Assembly (NCBI GenBank): GCA_026315105.1
Contig: CM048744.1
Span: 372,585,159 to 372,649,158 of the forward strand
DNA length: 64,000 bases
Source of the DNA: Locusta migratoria
Taxonomy: Eukaryota; Arthropoda; Insecta; Orthoptera; Acrididae
Direction of reading: 5' to 3'
Made by a program: the position numbers and the translations under genes. Of this stretch, positions 1 to 10,670 are shown piece by piece (within the stretch, counting starts at the first letter, position 1; every line of letters starts with the position of its first letter). The notes beneath the pieces are model-generated. The model saw only the letters and a program-made list of their open reading frames with translations, was not told the origin of the DNA and did not search any database.

Positions 1-34
1 CATCAATGACTCCAAAAACTTATGGTAGCAGTTA

Positions 35-95
35 TTAAAGTAGTTCTTTCCATTCATCAGAAAAATAATCAACATATTTTAAATTTTCTAACTTC
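35..95 (-). CDS. Terminal coding exon of an unnamed host gene
   Basis: Read on the minus strand, a pyrimidine-rich acceptor (TTCTATTCAG, AG at 97-96) is followed by one base completing a codon, 19 codons (start KLENLKYV, end EWKELL) and a TAA stop at 37-35. The single leading base completes the TGG codon left open by the exon at 811-531, so the phases agree exactly. The peptide is acidic and has no recognisable motif. I do not recognise the family. Upstream partners are the exons at 811-531, 7772-7630 and 8012-7862. The splice model is inferred from sequence only. Confidence 0.55.
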
Positions 96-530
96 CTGAA
101 TAGAAACAGCAGGTGATGACATGGAAAAAGATGTACAGCAGTGGCGTTGCTTGTTAAATATTCTGAAATTATTATTACTTAGCTCAGTAGTTCAAAGTAC
201 TGCTCATATCCTTGTAATGAATCTCAAAGGTTGTATTTTTACCTGAGAATTATTCCATTGGTATGATTAGATTTCTTATTGCAGAACAAATGAATAATAT
301 TCTGCTAAGTCACACAGTACACTGGAAACTTCATGTTGTTCTACATTGAATGAATCACACAGAGATTTTTTATTTTTCAATTAAAATATCAAGAAATTCC
401 TCTACTGAATGAGTTTTGTTTCTAAGACTTGGCTGTCTGTATGTATCCATTGCTTATTACTAATTCAGTTCCAATAGTTCATAAATACTATTTTTAAATT
501 TCTGTTCACCAGAACATTCTGCACAGTTAC
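96..530 (-). other. Intron between the last two exons of the unnamed gene
   Basis: AT-rich sequence with no sustained open frame on either strand. It is bounded by a GTAACT donor (minus, 530) and a TTCTATTCAG acceptor (minus, 96). No mobile element was recognised. Confidence 0.4.
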
Positions 531-811
531 CAAAATGACATTTTTGTAGAGTAGGGGTTACATATTGAATGTAACAGGAAGTCCTTATATGAATTTGATT
601 CAATTTCAGATCCTGAATTAAGTTCTTTTAAATTAGCACCTATTACCATCAATTTCCCATTCTCATGTACAGCTAAGACTACATGTTTTTGTTTTAACAA
701 GTAAAATGTGGACACCCCTCTTTTAGTTTCTGGATGCTGCTGTTTAAAATACACATATAAAACTAAACTCTGTCCTTTGTGGGCCTGGAGGGTCCAACGG
801 ATATCGACTGG
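531..811 (-). CDS. Internal coding exon of an unnamed host gene
   Basis: A minus-strand open stretch of 93 codons plus two bases, beginning after an AG at 813-812 (CCCAGCAG) and ending before a GTAACT donor at 530-525. It encodes a soluble-looking mixed peptide (begins PVDIRWTLQAHKG, contains KHVVLAVHENGKL, ends STKMSF). If not spliced it would stop at once with TAA at 529-527, but splicing to 95-35 restores the frame and adds 20 residues. The acceptor has a weak pyrimidine tract, so the 5' boundary is less sure; the frame is open upstream only to a TGA near 868. No family was recognised. Confidence 0.5.
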
Positions 812-2776
812 CTGCTGGGTCACCCTTAGCATGAAGGCATCACCTGATGTGGTATGGAGGGGATTTGGTCAGCTTCCCTCACTAGAGGTTGATGTGCTGG
901 TTTTCCATGTTGGAGCCAGTACTTCTCAATCAAGTAGCTCCTCAATTTATCTCACAAGGGCTGAGTGAATCCCCCTTGACAACAGCACTCGGCAGACCCG
1001 GATGTTTACTCATCCAAGTGCTAGCCAAGCCCAACACTGCTTAACTTTGATGATCTAACTGTAATCTATGTATCCACTGTGGAAACAGCATTGGTCAAAA
1101 TACACACATATTTGATGTAAATTGGATAAAAGCAATAATTTTAGTTTCTATACTCTCTTGTTGTCTTCCTTTACAGACACAAAATCCTTCTTAACAGGGT
1201 TGGGTTGGGTTGTTTGGTTGGGAACTAAACTGCTAAGTTTATCAGTCCTCCAGTGGGGAGGGGAAGGAGTGATGATAGGAAAGGATGGGAGGGGGGAAAG
1301 GAAATGCAGTCCAGGAAGTAGAGAAAGATGGAAGAATGCATTAGCTCAGGGCCCATTGCTCACCATGCACATACTCATGAAAGAATTCTTTCCAGGAACA
1401 CATCAGTTCGGTCTGATACGTGCACCACCGTACAACCTGCACTCGACAATCAACATCACTGCCATAACACTGCCTGCCACGTCCCACTGCGCTGCATGCA
1501 CACCGACAGATGACTCACACTCAACGCTACTGCACCGCCTCCTGCTGTGCCTGCCGTGTCACATGACGTCACGTTCGCACTGCCGTACGAACCGCTAATG
1601 ACACACAGACTTCGTGACCAACGTCCCTTGGAATTCCACATACCTTATGTAGAAAAGATTTTTAAAAATTGCACCATTAATTGCTCAGGTGCTAGCAAGC
1701 CCCTCCATAAAAAATGCACCAAGGATGATTTCTTGTGCAGACATAGAATTTGTGTCATAAATACTGGATTTTCTAATGCCTTTTGACGAGGTCACAAAGG
1801 AAATCTCTGACAGTGAGTATATTACAGGAAGTCTTAAACACATGCAGCCAAAAGCTGCTTAGCAGCCTTAAAGACAGAAGTACTACAGAACCCTTTGCTG
1901 TGCAGTTTTACACTTTTAGATCCATGGTTTGAAAAAAATTTACATTGACCCCAGCATTGCCAGCGAAGCCCTTGCAAATTTCACCCAAGAAGTAGATAAT
2001 TACTTGAAAGAAATTGACAAAGTTTCACCCTTAATACAAATGGACCAGGTCAGAACAGCAGCAAACCCTCTTTGGTTTTCACATGATTTGGAAGTAACAA
2101 AGGGTGGTCTAGTGGAGCCTGAAAATTTCTTTGCAAATGAAGGTTTACATTCAGCAGCTGTTACTGCAAAGAAGCAGTGATCCTTTCATATTTTTGGAGT
2201 AGAGTGAAAGGTGTATGCCAGGCTTGTCACCTGTAGCCTAAAAATATTTATCTTTGTAGGAAGTTCTGTGGCTTCTAAAAGATTGCTATTGTCACTGAAT
2301 GATATAGACTCTGATGAAAGGAGTAGACTTACAGATCAACACATTATAGAACACGTGTTTATGAACAGATTGGACAATAAATATTAGCCAATGGATCAAT
2401 TCATTCCTGAAATTTTAATTTTTACAGTGTAGTTGTTCCTGGTAAACTATGTATTTTGTTTACTATATAAACTGCTCATATAAATTTTTTGAAAGAGGTT
2501 TTACAATTTTGTCAGCAAAAAATCAATTGTACTAAAACTCCTGTTAAAAAGGAAATAAATATATTGGACTGAAAACAGTTTTTTTCCCAATCTATATAGT
2601 TAAGAAAGAAGAATGCTACAAGTTTTGTGCTTATTATTTGTCTGCCATTTCTATGAAATAATTCCAGATAAAGGATATTATGGTAACAGTAATAAATTAT
2701 AACTTAAGAATTCATACATAGTTTATAATATAAATAGAAAAATTAAGTAATAAAAAAATTAAGATTGCAAAACATC

Positions 2777-2913
2777 TCATTTATTAAAATGACCAGTTAT
2801 GGTGCATTTATTCAGCCATATTCAGACTGAGAGCACCATTTTGTTGGAGATGGCGCTCTTAATCTGATGATGACTGACTAAATGTGCCGAAAGTGGCCAT
2901 TTTAATAAATGAG
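2777..2913 (+). repeat. 137-bp element with 20-bp terminal inverted repeats
   Basis: It begins CTCATTTATTAAAATGACCA and ends with the inverted counterpart TGGCCATTTTAATAAATGAG (one mismatch). Inside is CTGATGATGACTGA...GTGCCGAAAG, a CTGATGA box followed at short distance by GAAA, like the larger foldback repeats in this window. Short length, terminal repeats and lack of coding suggest a non-autonomous mobile repeat. A mirrored copy is in the right arm. Confidence 0.6.
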
Positions 2914-2992
2914 TTATCTTGACTGTTTTTACTATTTTATATTAAAGAACAGAGTGTTGTTAGATCCTCAACATGTTGCTTAAAACTACAAA

Positions 2993-3252
2993 TGTCTGCC
3001 TAGGTGTGTTTACGTGTGGATATGTGTGAGTGTGTGTGTATTTGTTTACCTTCCTTTTCTCCCTTAAGGCAAGTCCTTCCACTCCTGGGATTGGAATGAC
3101 TCCTTTTCCACTTCCTTAAAACCCGTAACCTTCCCTTTCTCCTCTTCTTCCTTCCTCATTTTCCTGAAGAAGCTGCCAGCGGTGGCGAAAGCTTGAATGA
3201 TTTAATTTGTGTTTTTTGTTTCTTTTGGCGAGCCTGTGCTTTGGGTAAGTCA
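2993..3252 (+). mobile_element. Penelope-like tail repeat, subfamily A
   Basis: Typical order of this repeat: TGTCTGCCTAGGTGTG, a TG-rich tract, TTTGTTTACCTTCC, TGGGATTGGAATGACTCC, CCTGAAGAAGCTGCCAGCGG with GGTGGCGAAAGCTTG, and finally GGCGAGCC...TTTGGGTAAGTCA. The same order recurs at 14313, 15159, 26060 and 26341; at 26341-26885 it is contiguous with GIY-YIG coding sequence of a Penelope-like retroelement. That is why I call it a Penelope-like tail (inference). It is non-coding here. Confidence 0.55.
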
Positions 3253-3381
3253 AACAATTTTTATCTTTATACATAAATCTATTATCATATTGTTATGCTA
3301 ACAAGTTTTATTAATGTGATTCCTTGAAAGCAAGGGGCTTTTTTAATAACCAATGTGGTTTTAGGTAACATAGATCATGCA

Positions 3382-3592
3382 GTGCCTCGCGAGGTAGCTG
3401 TGCAGCCCGAGGTTCCATGTCACGGACTAAGCGGCCACTCCAGTTGCAGGTTCAAGTCCTCCTTCCTCCCTCGATCATGGGTATGTATGTTGTCCTTAGT
3501 GAAAGTTAGTTTAAGTTAGATTAAGTAGTTTGTAAGTCTAGGGATCAATGACCTAAGCAGTTAGGTCTCATAAGAACTCACACCCATTTGCG
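3382..3592 (+). mobile_element. tRNA-derived SINE
   Basis: The tRNA-like head has a B-box-like GCAGGTTCAAGTCCTCC. It is followed by the body typical of this family: CATGGGTATGTATGTTGTCCTTAG, AGTTAGTTTAAGTTAG, GTTTGTAAGTCTAGGGA, TCAATGACCTAAGCAGTTAG, then CACACCCATTTG. This body is shared by all SINE copies in the window (8620, 50496, 50739, 51422, 51683, 52999, 56039). SINEs of this structure are abundant in grasshopper genomes. It predates the palindrome, being present in both arms. Confidence 0.8.
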
Positions 3593-3759
3593 ACATTCTT
3601 TGTTCATGTGGTACACAGCTTCTCTAGTTCAATTTGTGTAAATTTCACTGACAGCAATCATACTGTTAGTCGGAACTGTGACTTTATTTTTTGAAATACT
3701 TCTGCAGCACTGATTGAAGTTCATTTACTGACTGTAACATATATTGTATATAATGAGAT

Positions 3760-4743
3760 TATTGAGGAGGTAAACATCAGCAACTCCATCCCTGGCCAGC
3801 TCTGGTGCCGCCTGTGGTCTCAACTGGATCACTCCTTCCTGCCAGACACAGTGCTGTGAGCTATCTGGCTACTCAAAGTGCCAGGCAAGCTACAAATACA
3901 GCTCTTAGCACTATCGATACAGCCACACGACTCTCTTCTGGCATTCGCTGACGGGGCGTACTAAGTAATGTGCCACCAACAGTTGATTTCTGTTTCACCA
4001 GTGCACAGAGTTCAACAACCTGACACGCCTCTTCCATCTCACTTTCCGGTGATCAGACATTCCAAACAGTGCGCCATTCAACAGACAGTGGAGCAACCTT
4101 TCAGCAACAGGCCGTTACTGTTGACCTCTTTGTCAACTCCACCTCCACACCTTCACAGCCAGGCACACCATCCACCACGCGTGCCCCAACTATTCCCAGC
4201 ATGGGTAGATCCCCCCACCCACCTACCCGCTGTGCGGAAGTTCATGCTGATACAGAGAAGCAGGATTCACTACCTGTAGATTAGGGATGGCAGTTATCGC
4301 TGAAACAACTGGTTTTTGGTTATACCGGTTCGTTACCTCTCCAGTTTAACCGCACTGTAAAAACTGCTCAAGATAACTGGTTTATTTAAAATAACCAGTT
4401 TTCAGTTTTTTTATTGCTACTATTTCCAGTAGAGTTTGACCAAAACATAATTTGCGGCCAAAACAGTAACCGTAATCGAATTTTTGGATTGAAACTGAAA
4501 CTTAAGAAATTTATTTAAAATTTAGGTACATTTAAATTATACGACAAATAACTAGTCTTTCCATATTTTGCAAGATCTCCTCCCAATACTACACCTTCTT
4601 GAGTGTGTATAAGGCTAGACAAGAGTCCGTAGAAGATGATATACGAAGCATACAGATTTACTGGCCTAGTAATTCCATCCGGCAGTTGCCCATATTGAGC
4701 CAACCACTCCTTAAGTTGAACTTATGAGCCAGCGCTTATGAAT
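3760..4743. other. Spacer of the large palindrome
   Basis: 984 bp of unique sequence between the two arms. The first half (about 3770-4280) is C/A-rich with short pseudo-open stretches in both plus frames and looks like LTR-element leader sequence; no protein family was recognised. The second half contains a hAT-like terminus (4282-4440). Confidence 0.6.
4282..4440 (+). mobile_element. One-ended hAT-like terminal fragment
   Basis: It begins TAGGGATGGCAGTTATCG and is rich in AACCGGTT-like and ACTGGTTTT motifs (ATAACTGG, TAACCAGTTTTC), as in the ends of some hAT-type non-autonomous elements. No matching second end or 8-bp duplication was found, so the assignment is weak. Confidence 0.3.
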
Positions 4744-4911
4744 ATCTCATTATATACAATATATGTTACAGTCAGTAAATGAACTTCAATCAGTGCTGCA
4801 GAAGTATTTCAAAAAATAAAGTCACAGTTCCGACTAACAGTATGATTGCTGTCAGTGAAATTTACACAAATTGAACTAGAGAAGCTGTGTACCACATGAA
4901 CAAAGAATGTC

Positions 4912-5122
4912 GCAAATGGGTGTGAGTTCTTATGAGACCTAACTGCTTAGGTCATTGATCCCTAGACTTACAAACTACTTAATCTAACTTAAACTAACTT
5001 TCACTAAGGACAACATACATACCCATGATCGAGGGAGGAAGGAGGACTTGAACCTGCAACTGGAGTGGCCGCTTAGTCCGTGACATGGAGCCTCGGGCTG
5101 CACAGCTACCTCGCGAGGCACT
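4912..5122 (-). mobile_element. tRNA-derived SINE (mirror copy)
   Basis: Reverse complement of the SINE at 3382-3592, carried in the right palindrome arm. It has one base different in the head (TGGAGC versus GGTTCC side), matching the arm divergence. Confidence 0.8.
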
Positions 5123-5250
5123 GCATGATCTATGTTACCTAAAACCACATTGGTTATTAAAAAAGCCCCTTGCTTTCAAGGAATCACATTAATAAAACTT
5201 GTTAGCATAACAATATGATAATAGATTTATGTATAAAGATAAAAATTGTT

Positions 5251-5511
5251 TGACTTACCCAAAGCACAGGCTCGCCAAAAGAAACAAAAAACACAAATTA
5301 AATCATTCAAGCTTTCGCCACCGCTGGCAGCTTCTTCAGGAAAATGAGGAAGGAAGGAGAGGAGAAAGGGAAGGTTACGGGTTTTAAGGAAGTGGAAAAG
5401 GAGTCATTCCAATCCCAGGAGTGGAAGGACTTGCCTTAAGGGAGAAAAGGAAGGTAAACAAATACACACACACTCACACATATCCACACGTAAACACACC
5501 TAGGCAGACAT
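5251..5511 (-). mobile_element. Penelope-like tail repeat, subfamily A (mirror copy)
   Basis: Reverse complement of 2993-3252 within the right palindrome arm. It keeps the GGTAAGTC end (as GACTTACC at 5252-5259) and the paired stem between CTGAAGA and GAAA (5312-5339). Confidence 0.55.
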
Positions 5512-5589
5512 TTGTAGTTTTAAGCAACATGTTGAGGATCTAACAACACTCTGTTCTTTAATATAAAATAGTAAAAACAGTCAAGATAA

Positions 5590-5727
5590 CTCATTTATTA
5601 AAATGGCCACTTTCGGCACATTTAGTCAGTCATCATCAGATTAAGAGCGCCATCTCCAACAAAATGGTGCTCTCAGTCTGAATATGGCTGAATAAATGCA
5701 CCATAACTGGTCATTTTAATAAATGAG
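5590..5727 (-). repeat. Mirror copy of the 137-bp inverted-repeat element
   Basis: Reverse complement of the element at 2777-2913, carried by the right palindrome arm. It shares the same 20-bp ends and internal CTGATGA/GAAA boxes. Confidence 0.6.
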
Positions 5728-7629
5728 ATGTTTTGCAATCTTAATTTTTTTATTACTTAATTTTTCTATTTATATTATAAACTATGTATGAATTCTTAAG
5801 TTATAATTTATTACTGTTACCATAATATCCTTTATCTGGAATTATTTCATAGAAATGGCAGACAAATAATAAGCACAAAACTTGTAGCATTCTTCTTTCT
5901 TAACTATATAGATTGGGAAAAAAACTGTTTTCAGTCCAATATATTTATTTCCTTTTTAACAGGAGTTTTAGTACAATTGATTTTTTGCTGACAAAATTGT
6001 AAAACCTCTTTCAAAAAATTTATATGAGCAGTTTATATAGTAAACAAAATACATAGTTTACCAGGAACAACTACACTGTAAAAATTAAAATTTCAGGAAT
6101 GAATTGATCCATTGGCTAATATTTATTGTCCAATCTGTTCATAAACACGTGTTCTATAATGTGTTGATCTGTAAGTCTACTCCTTTCATCAGAGTCTATA
6201 TCATTCAGTGACAATAGCAATCTTTTAGAAGCCACAGAACTTCCTACAAAGATAAATATTTTTAGGCTACAGGTGACAAGCCTGGCATACACCTTTCACT
6301 CTACTCCAAAAATATGAAAGGATCACTGCTTCTTTGCAGTAACAGCTGCTGAATGTAAACCTTCATTTGCAAAGAAATTTTCAGGCTCCACTAGACCACC
6401 CTTTGTTACTTCCAAATCATGTGAAAACCAAAGAGGGTTTGCTGCTGTTCTGACCTGGTCCATTTGTATTAAGGGTGAAACTTTGTCAATTTCTTTCAAG
6501 TAATTATCTACTTCTTGGGTGAAATTTGCAAGGGCTTCGCTGGCAATGCTGGGGTCAATGTAAATTTTTTTTCAAACCATGGATCTAAAAGTGTAAAACT
6601 GCACAGCAAAGGGTTCTGTAGTACTTCTGTCTTTAAGGCTGCTAAGCAGCTTTTGGCTGCATGTGTTTAAGACTTCCTGTAATATACTCACTGTCAGAGA
6701 TTTCCTTTGTGACCTCGTCAAAAGGCATTAGAAAATCCAGTATTTATGACAAAAATTCTATGTCTGCACAAGAAATCATCCTTGGTGCATTTTTTATGGA
6801 GGGGCTTGCTAGCACCTGAGCAATTAATGGTGCAATTTTTAAAAATCTTTTCTACATAAGGTATGTGGAATTCCAAGGGACGTTGGTCACGAAGTCTGTG
6901 TGTCATTAGCGGTTCGTACGGCAGTGCGAACGTGACGTCATGTGACACGGCAGGCACAGCAGGAGGCGGTGCAGTAGCGTTGAGTGTGAGTCATCTGTCG
7001 GTGTGCATGCAGCGCAGTGGGACGTGGCAGGCAGTGTTATGGCAGTGATGTTGATTGTCGAGTGCAGGTTGTACGGTGGTGCACGTATCAGACCGAACTG
7101 ATGTGTTCCTGGAAAGAATTCTTTCATGAGTATGTGCATGGTGAGCAATGGGCCCTGAGCTAATGCATTCTTCCATCTTTCTCTACTTCCTGGACAGCAT
7201 TTCCTTTCCCCCCTCCCATCCTTTCCTATCATCACTCCTTCCCCTCCCCACTGGAGGACTGATAAACTTAGCAGTTTAGTTCCCAACCAAACAACCCAAC
7301 CCAACCCTGTTAAGAAGGATTTTGTGTCTGTAAAGGAAGACAACAAGAGAGTATAGAAACTAAAATTATTGCTTTTATTCAATTTACATCAAATATGTGT
7401 GTATTTTGACCAATGCTGTTTCCACAGTGGATACATAGATTACAGTTAGGTCATCAAAGTTAAGCAGTGTTGGGCTTGGCTAGCACTTGGATGAGTAAAC
7501 ATCCGGGTCTGCCGAGTGCTGTTGTCAAGGGGGATTCACTCAGCCCTTGTGAGATAAATTGAGGAGCTACTTGATTGAGAAGTACTGGCTCCAACATGGA
7601 AAACCAGCACATCAACCTCTAGTGCATAC

Positions 7630-7772
7630 ACCAACTATTTTTGACTTAGGTATGCTGAATACTTGAATGAGATCTTCTGTTTCTGCAGCAATATAGTTGC
7701 CAGTATGTCTCTCTCTAAGAAGGCGAACACCCAACATTACTGAGTGTGGCTTGCTATTGTTTTTGCAAGGAA
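7630..7772 (-). CDS. Internal coding exon of an unnamed host gene
   Basis: Minus strand: acceptor TTGTTACAG (AG at 7774-7773), then 143 nt open in one frame. The peptide includes HSVMLGVRLLRERHTGNY and AAETEDLIQVFS. The exon ends before a GTATGC donor at 7629-7624. It begins with two bases that complete the codon opened by the single last base of exon 8012-7862, and ends in phase 0, which fits the phase-0 start of exon 811-531. The last base of the donor hexamer (7624) is already the outermost base of the palindrome's right arm. Family not recognised. Confidence 0.55.
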
Positions 7773-8619
7773 CTGTAACAATGAAGTATGATTAAGCCTC
7801 TCTTCATCATTCAGTTTAAATGCGACATGCTTAATTTACAATGGTAATAACAAATACTCACATTTAAAGTGTGCTGTAACCACCAAAAATGCCTTTGACA
7901 GATTGGTCAGAGTAAAACAGTACAGAGGTAGCGAAAAGTTCATCACATTAGCCAGCATCGATTTAACTATCTGGATAGCTGTCGTGTACTTATTGCTAAC
8001 CATCTGAGTAACCTGGAAGACGTTCAGTATTGTTAGTGAAAGACAGTTCTATGCAAAATAAACAATTTCTGAGGAGACAATGAGACAAATTTCCTGTTCT
8101 ACATCTATTCTTTTTCTATACTAATAAGAAAACTGTCTCTTGTGTCTTTAGTCTGCACACACATCTCCAAAATGGCTTGGTAAATTTGCCTAGGAATTTC
8201 ACAGGTAACTTGAGAATAGCTTGGGGGGGGGGGGGGGGGGGTGCAACATGCAACAAATTCAATTTGCTCAGAACCGAAAAATAAATATAATAATACTTTT
8301 CCTTTAATTTTAACTTTTAAGTGGTGTAAATAAAATTGTAAGTACTTATAGTTTTTCTGCTGGGCAACTTATACATGGCCACTGCAACTTTGGTAAAATG
8401 AAGGAAAAAAAACCTCTTTCTCCACAAGTGTAGCAAGTTGTCTTTGCAAACCATAAAAACCAATGCATTGGTAAGCTCAGCATCACATTTACCACCCTCT
8501 ACAAAGAAGCTTGTATATATCACACATTGCATACTCTTACTATCTTCAGATATTGTTGCTTGAAACATTTGGTTAAAGTCTGTCTATAATTTTTGTTCTC
8601 ATTGTATTGATAAAATTAT
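7640..8619 (-). other. Exon-bearing region with a homopolymer G run
   Basis: Besides the two exons listed, this stretch holds introns and a run of about 19 G at 8223-8241. On the minus strand 8568-8414 is open in more than one frame, and part of it may be a further exon (see 7862-8012). Nothing else was recognised. Confidence 0.4.
7862..8012 (-). CDS. Internal coding exon of an unnamed host gene
   Basis: Minus strand: acceptor CGTCTTCCAG (AG at 8014-8013), 50 codons plus one base, then a near-consensus GTGAGT donor at 7861-7856. The peptide has a hydrophobic stretch (MLANVMNFSLPLYCFTL) and no known motif. The reading phase joins the exon at 7772-7630. A possible earlier exon on the same strand ends at 8414 (codons ...TLVEKE, weak GTTTTT donor) and would join in phase 0, but its start could not be fixed, so it is not listed separately. 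Confidence 0.55.
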
Positions 8620-8815
8620 GTTCAAATGTTTGTAGAGCTTATGGGGCTTAACTACGGGGTCATCAGTCCCTAAACTTACAAACTACTTACGAACTAGCTT
8701 ATACTAAAGACGGCACAAACATCCATGCCCAAGGGGGGGATTCGAACCCCTGCGACCGCAGCAGCTGTGCAGACCATGACTGGCACGCCTCAGACCGCTC
8801 GGCCACCGTGGATGG
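8620..8815 (-). mobile_element. tRNA-derived SINE
   Basis: Minus-strand copy with an excellent Pol III B box (GGTTCGAATCC, seen as GGGGATTCGAACCCC near 8740). It includes the CGGTGGCCGAGCGG-like tRNA head and a 3' end CAAACATTTGAACAT. It shares its body with the other SINEs of the window. Confidence 0.85.
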
Positions 8816-10371
8816 CTACAAAATTATGACTTACTCTGATAGCTAGAAGTGATCTGCCTTAATGATGGTGAAGGAGTAGGAGATCTGGATCGAAATGGAG
8901 GTGAGGCTGTAGTGGAAATCGGTGTCATCGTTTCAAAGAAAAAATGACAAAGGTGAAGGTGACAGGCATGGCAAAGGCGAGAGCGTACGGTCACAAGGTC
9001 CTACTTCCAGTTGTTATCAATTTTGCACCCTGAAGCAGCCACAAAATTAAGGACCATGGTCAGTTATTGATTATCAAAGTATCATGTGGTGAAATGTAAA
9101 TAATGTGATGGTGTAGATTTCCTGTAAGTAACTTAACAGCAAAGTAGTTGGAAGGGTTTGGCATCCTCAACAAACATCATCATCATCAAAAATATCAGTT
9201 ATCATAAGGCATGCCATGTGGAAGTTCATTCTCTGAAGAATTAATGCATGGATAAATTCTAGTGTCCAATTCAACCTACCAGCTTTGAATAATGACATCA
9301 TACTTCATCCACAGTCATTAAGTGTAATGTTTTTGGGGCTCAGATATACATTGGTGCAATGAGATAAACTGTTTGAATTGGAGAATGCACAGATATACAT
9401 TAATGTACATCTGTGGGAGAATTTAGGGAAGGAAGATTATGATATAACATCCCATCAACATTGTGTTCATTGGTGATAGGGCATATGTGATTGGATTGAT
9501 TTTTGCTAAGGATGGGCAGGGAAACTGGCCATGCCCTTTAAAATAACAAACCCAGCATTCCCCCTCCCCCTCCCGAATGTTTTTTCCCCTTTGGTACAAT
9601 TAAAAATTGGCAATAATTTGTGTAATGAATTTGAGAGTTAGACTGAAGACTTTGCCAACAAAGAGATGTACCAGGGTGACTGTAAGTTGTAATCGATGCT
9701 TTGTCTCGAGTGTCTTGTTGGTGGGCTTTATGAGGCCTAGGAAAGCATCGCGCCCAACTTTCATGACTGTAAATCTTGCCAGTTAAAAAAATATTGCTCA
9801 TATAACCACCATCTAACCTTCAGTAACAATGAAGCATGTAACGAAGGCCATCGTGTCTTATGTTTACTACTGCTACCAACTTCAGTGATCTACTAACTTT
9901 ATTACTACAGTAGGGCAGCAAACTTGTATGTGACACAGACAAATATATATTTTTAATGAGTGTGATTAAACAAGAACAAATGTATGTCACCACAACCTTA
10001 TTACTTCCATGTATAATTTATACCACAGATGCTGATTATCTGTATGCACGCATGCCCAAAGTGGTAGCATTGTATAGAAGACCGATTAAATTCCCTCTCT
10101 TGTGACAGATATTAATCGTGTGAAAATAATTGTTAGTTTCAATGTTTTGAATGTAATTTCCACATTGGTATTTATTGAAATAAGTAGCTCTATAGGCTGT
10201 CAGTGCATTTTTATACTCATATTAATGTAATATGTGAATATTTATCTTCAATTTCGCGTCTCTATCTAATTTCTTCGCAAAACTTTAGGTTTTAAATTGA
10301 CATTCTTAACCATAGTTTGCAGCTGACACCATGGTGGGGAATTTAGGCAAAATTAAGTGTAATAAAGATGC
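8816..10371. other. Unique AT-rich DNA, no gene seen
   Basis: No sustained open frame with protein-like composition on either strand. One segment (9228-9339) recurs at 14987-15096. The rest shows short simple repeats only (CATCATCATCA near 9176). Confidence 0.5.
9228..9339 (+). repeat. About 110-bp dispersed repeat, copy 1
   Basis: ATTCTCTGAAGAATTAATGC through GTAATGTTTTTGGGGC matches 14987-15096 in direct orientation with roughly 90 percent identity. It is non-coding. It may be a fragment of an unrecognised mobile element; the match ends abruptly on both sides. Confidence 0.6.
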
Positions 10372-10619
10372 TGTGGTAACGCGCGGCGCGTGTGTTTAGA
10401 CGGCGCGCCGCCCGTTACCAAAACTGGCCACTGTGCGGCGCTGGCGGCACTATCGTGCTGCAACCTGCCGGCCGGGCGGCGTTTGAGAGAGGCAGGGACA
10501 GCCGAGACCTCGCCTCAGTTGCGTACTGTGTGTGCTAGCGAACCTATCTATTGTGACTTTGATGTGACTGCTCAGTGTTAGCCGTGATACATTGTTTAAC
10601 AGTGTTAGTAATCATAACA
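10372..10619 (+). repeat. 5' LTR of the gypsy element
   Basis: It starts TGTGGTAACGCGCGGCGCG and ends TAATCATAACA. It is GC-rich at the 5' end with an inner GGCGCGCCGCC palindrome. It differs from the 3' LTR at eight of 248 positions (about 3.2 percent), so the insertion is not brand new. Confidence 0.95.
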
Positions 10620-10640
10620 CAATTGGCGACGAAGGTGGTT
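10620..10640 (+). promoter_or_regulatory. Primer-binding site region
   Basis: CAATTGGCGACGAAGGTGG follows the 5' LTR directly. TGG-starting sites immediately after the LTR are where a tRNA 3' end primes minus-strand synthesis. The exact tRNA was not determined. Confidence 0.7.
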
Positions 10641-10670
10641 TTTGAATTGGCATGTGCTCCGTCGCGGAAG

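Larger units (their letters stand above)
880..3759. repeat. Left arm of a large near-perfect palindrome
   Basis: This 2880-bp segment is repeated in reverse complement at 4744-7624. The outer match starts at CACTAGAGG (880) and ends at AATGAGAT (3759). I counted only about seven single-base differences (for example near 1124, 1307 and 1750) and one 1-bp length change, so identity is above 99.5 percent. The arm contains a mini inverted-repeat element (2777-2913), a Penelope-like tail (2993-3252) and a SINE (3382-3592), which were therefore copied together. No target-site duplication was found at the outer ends. Confidence 0.95.
4744..7624. repeat. Right arm of a large near-perfect palindrome
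   Basis: Reverse complement of 880-3759 over its full length. Its outer end (7624) lies 6 nt inside an intron donor of the unnamed host gene, and the opposite outer end (880) lies 68 nt from the next exon's acceptor. The whole palindrome therefore sits in one intron. Its few differences from the left arm show that it is not a simple read-through of the same molecule. Confidence 0.95.

Noticed and set aside
1122..1598. 158-codon open frame, repeated at 6906-7382 on the other strand
   Set aside because: Its presence in both palindrome arms explains the conservation; composition is G/C-run driven and no domain is visible.
3760..4743. A gene in the palindrome spacer
   Set aside because: The overlapping open frames at 3968-4284 have biased composition and no recognisable domain or splice signals.
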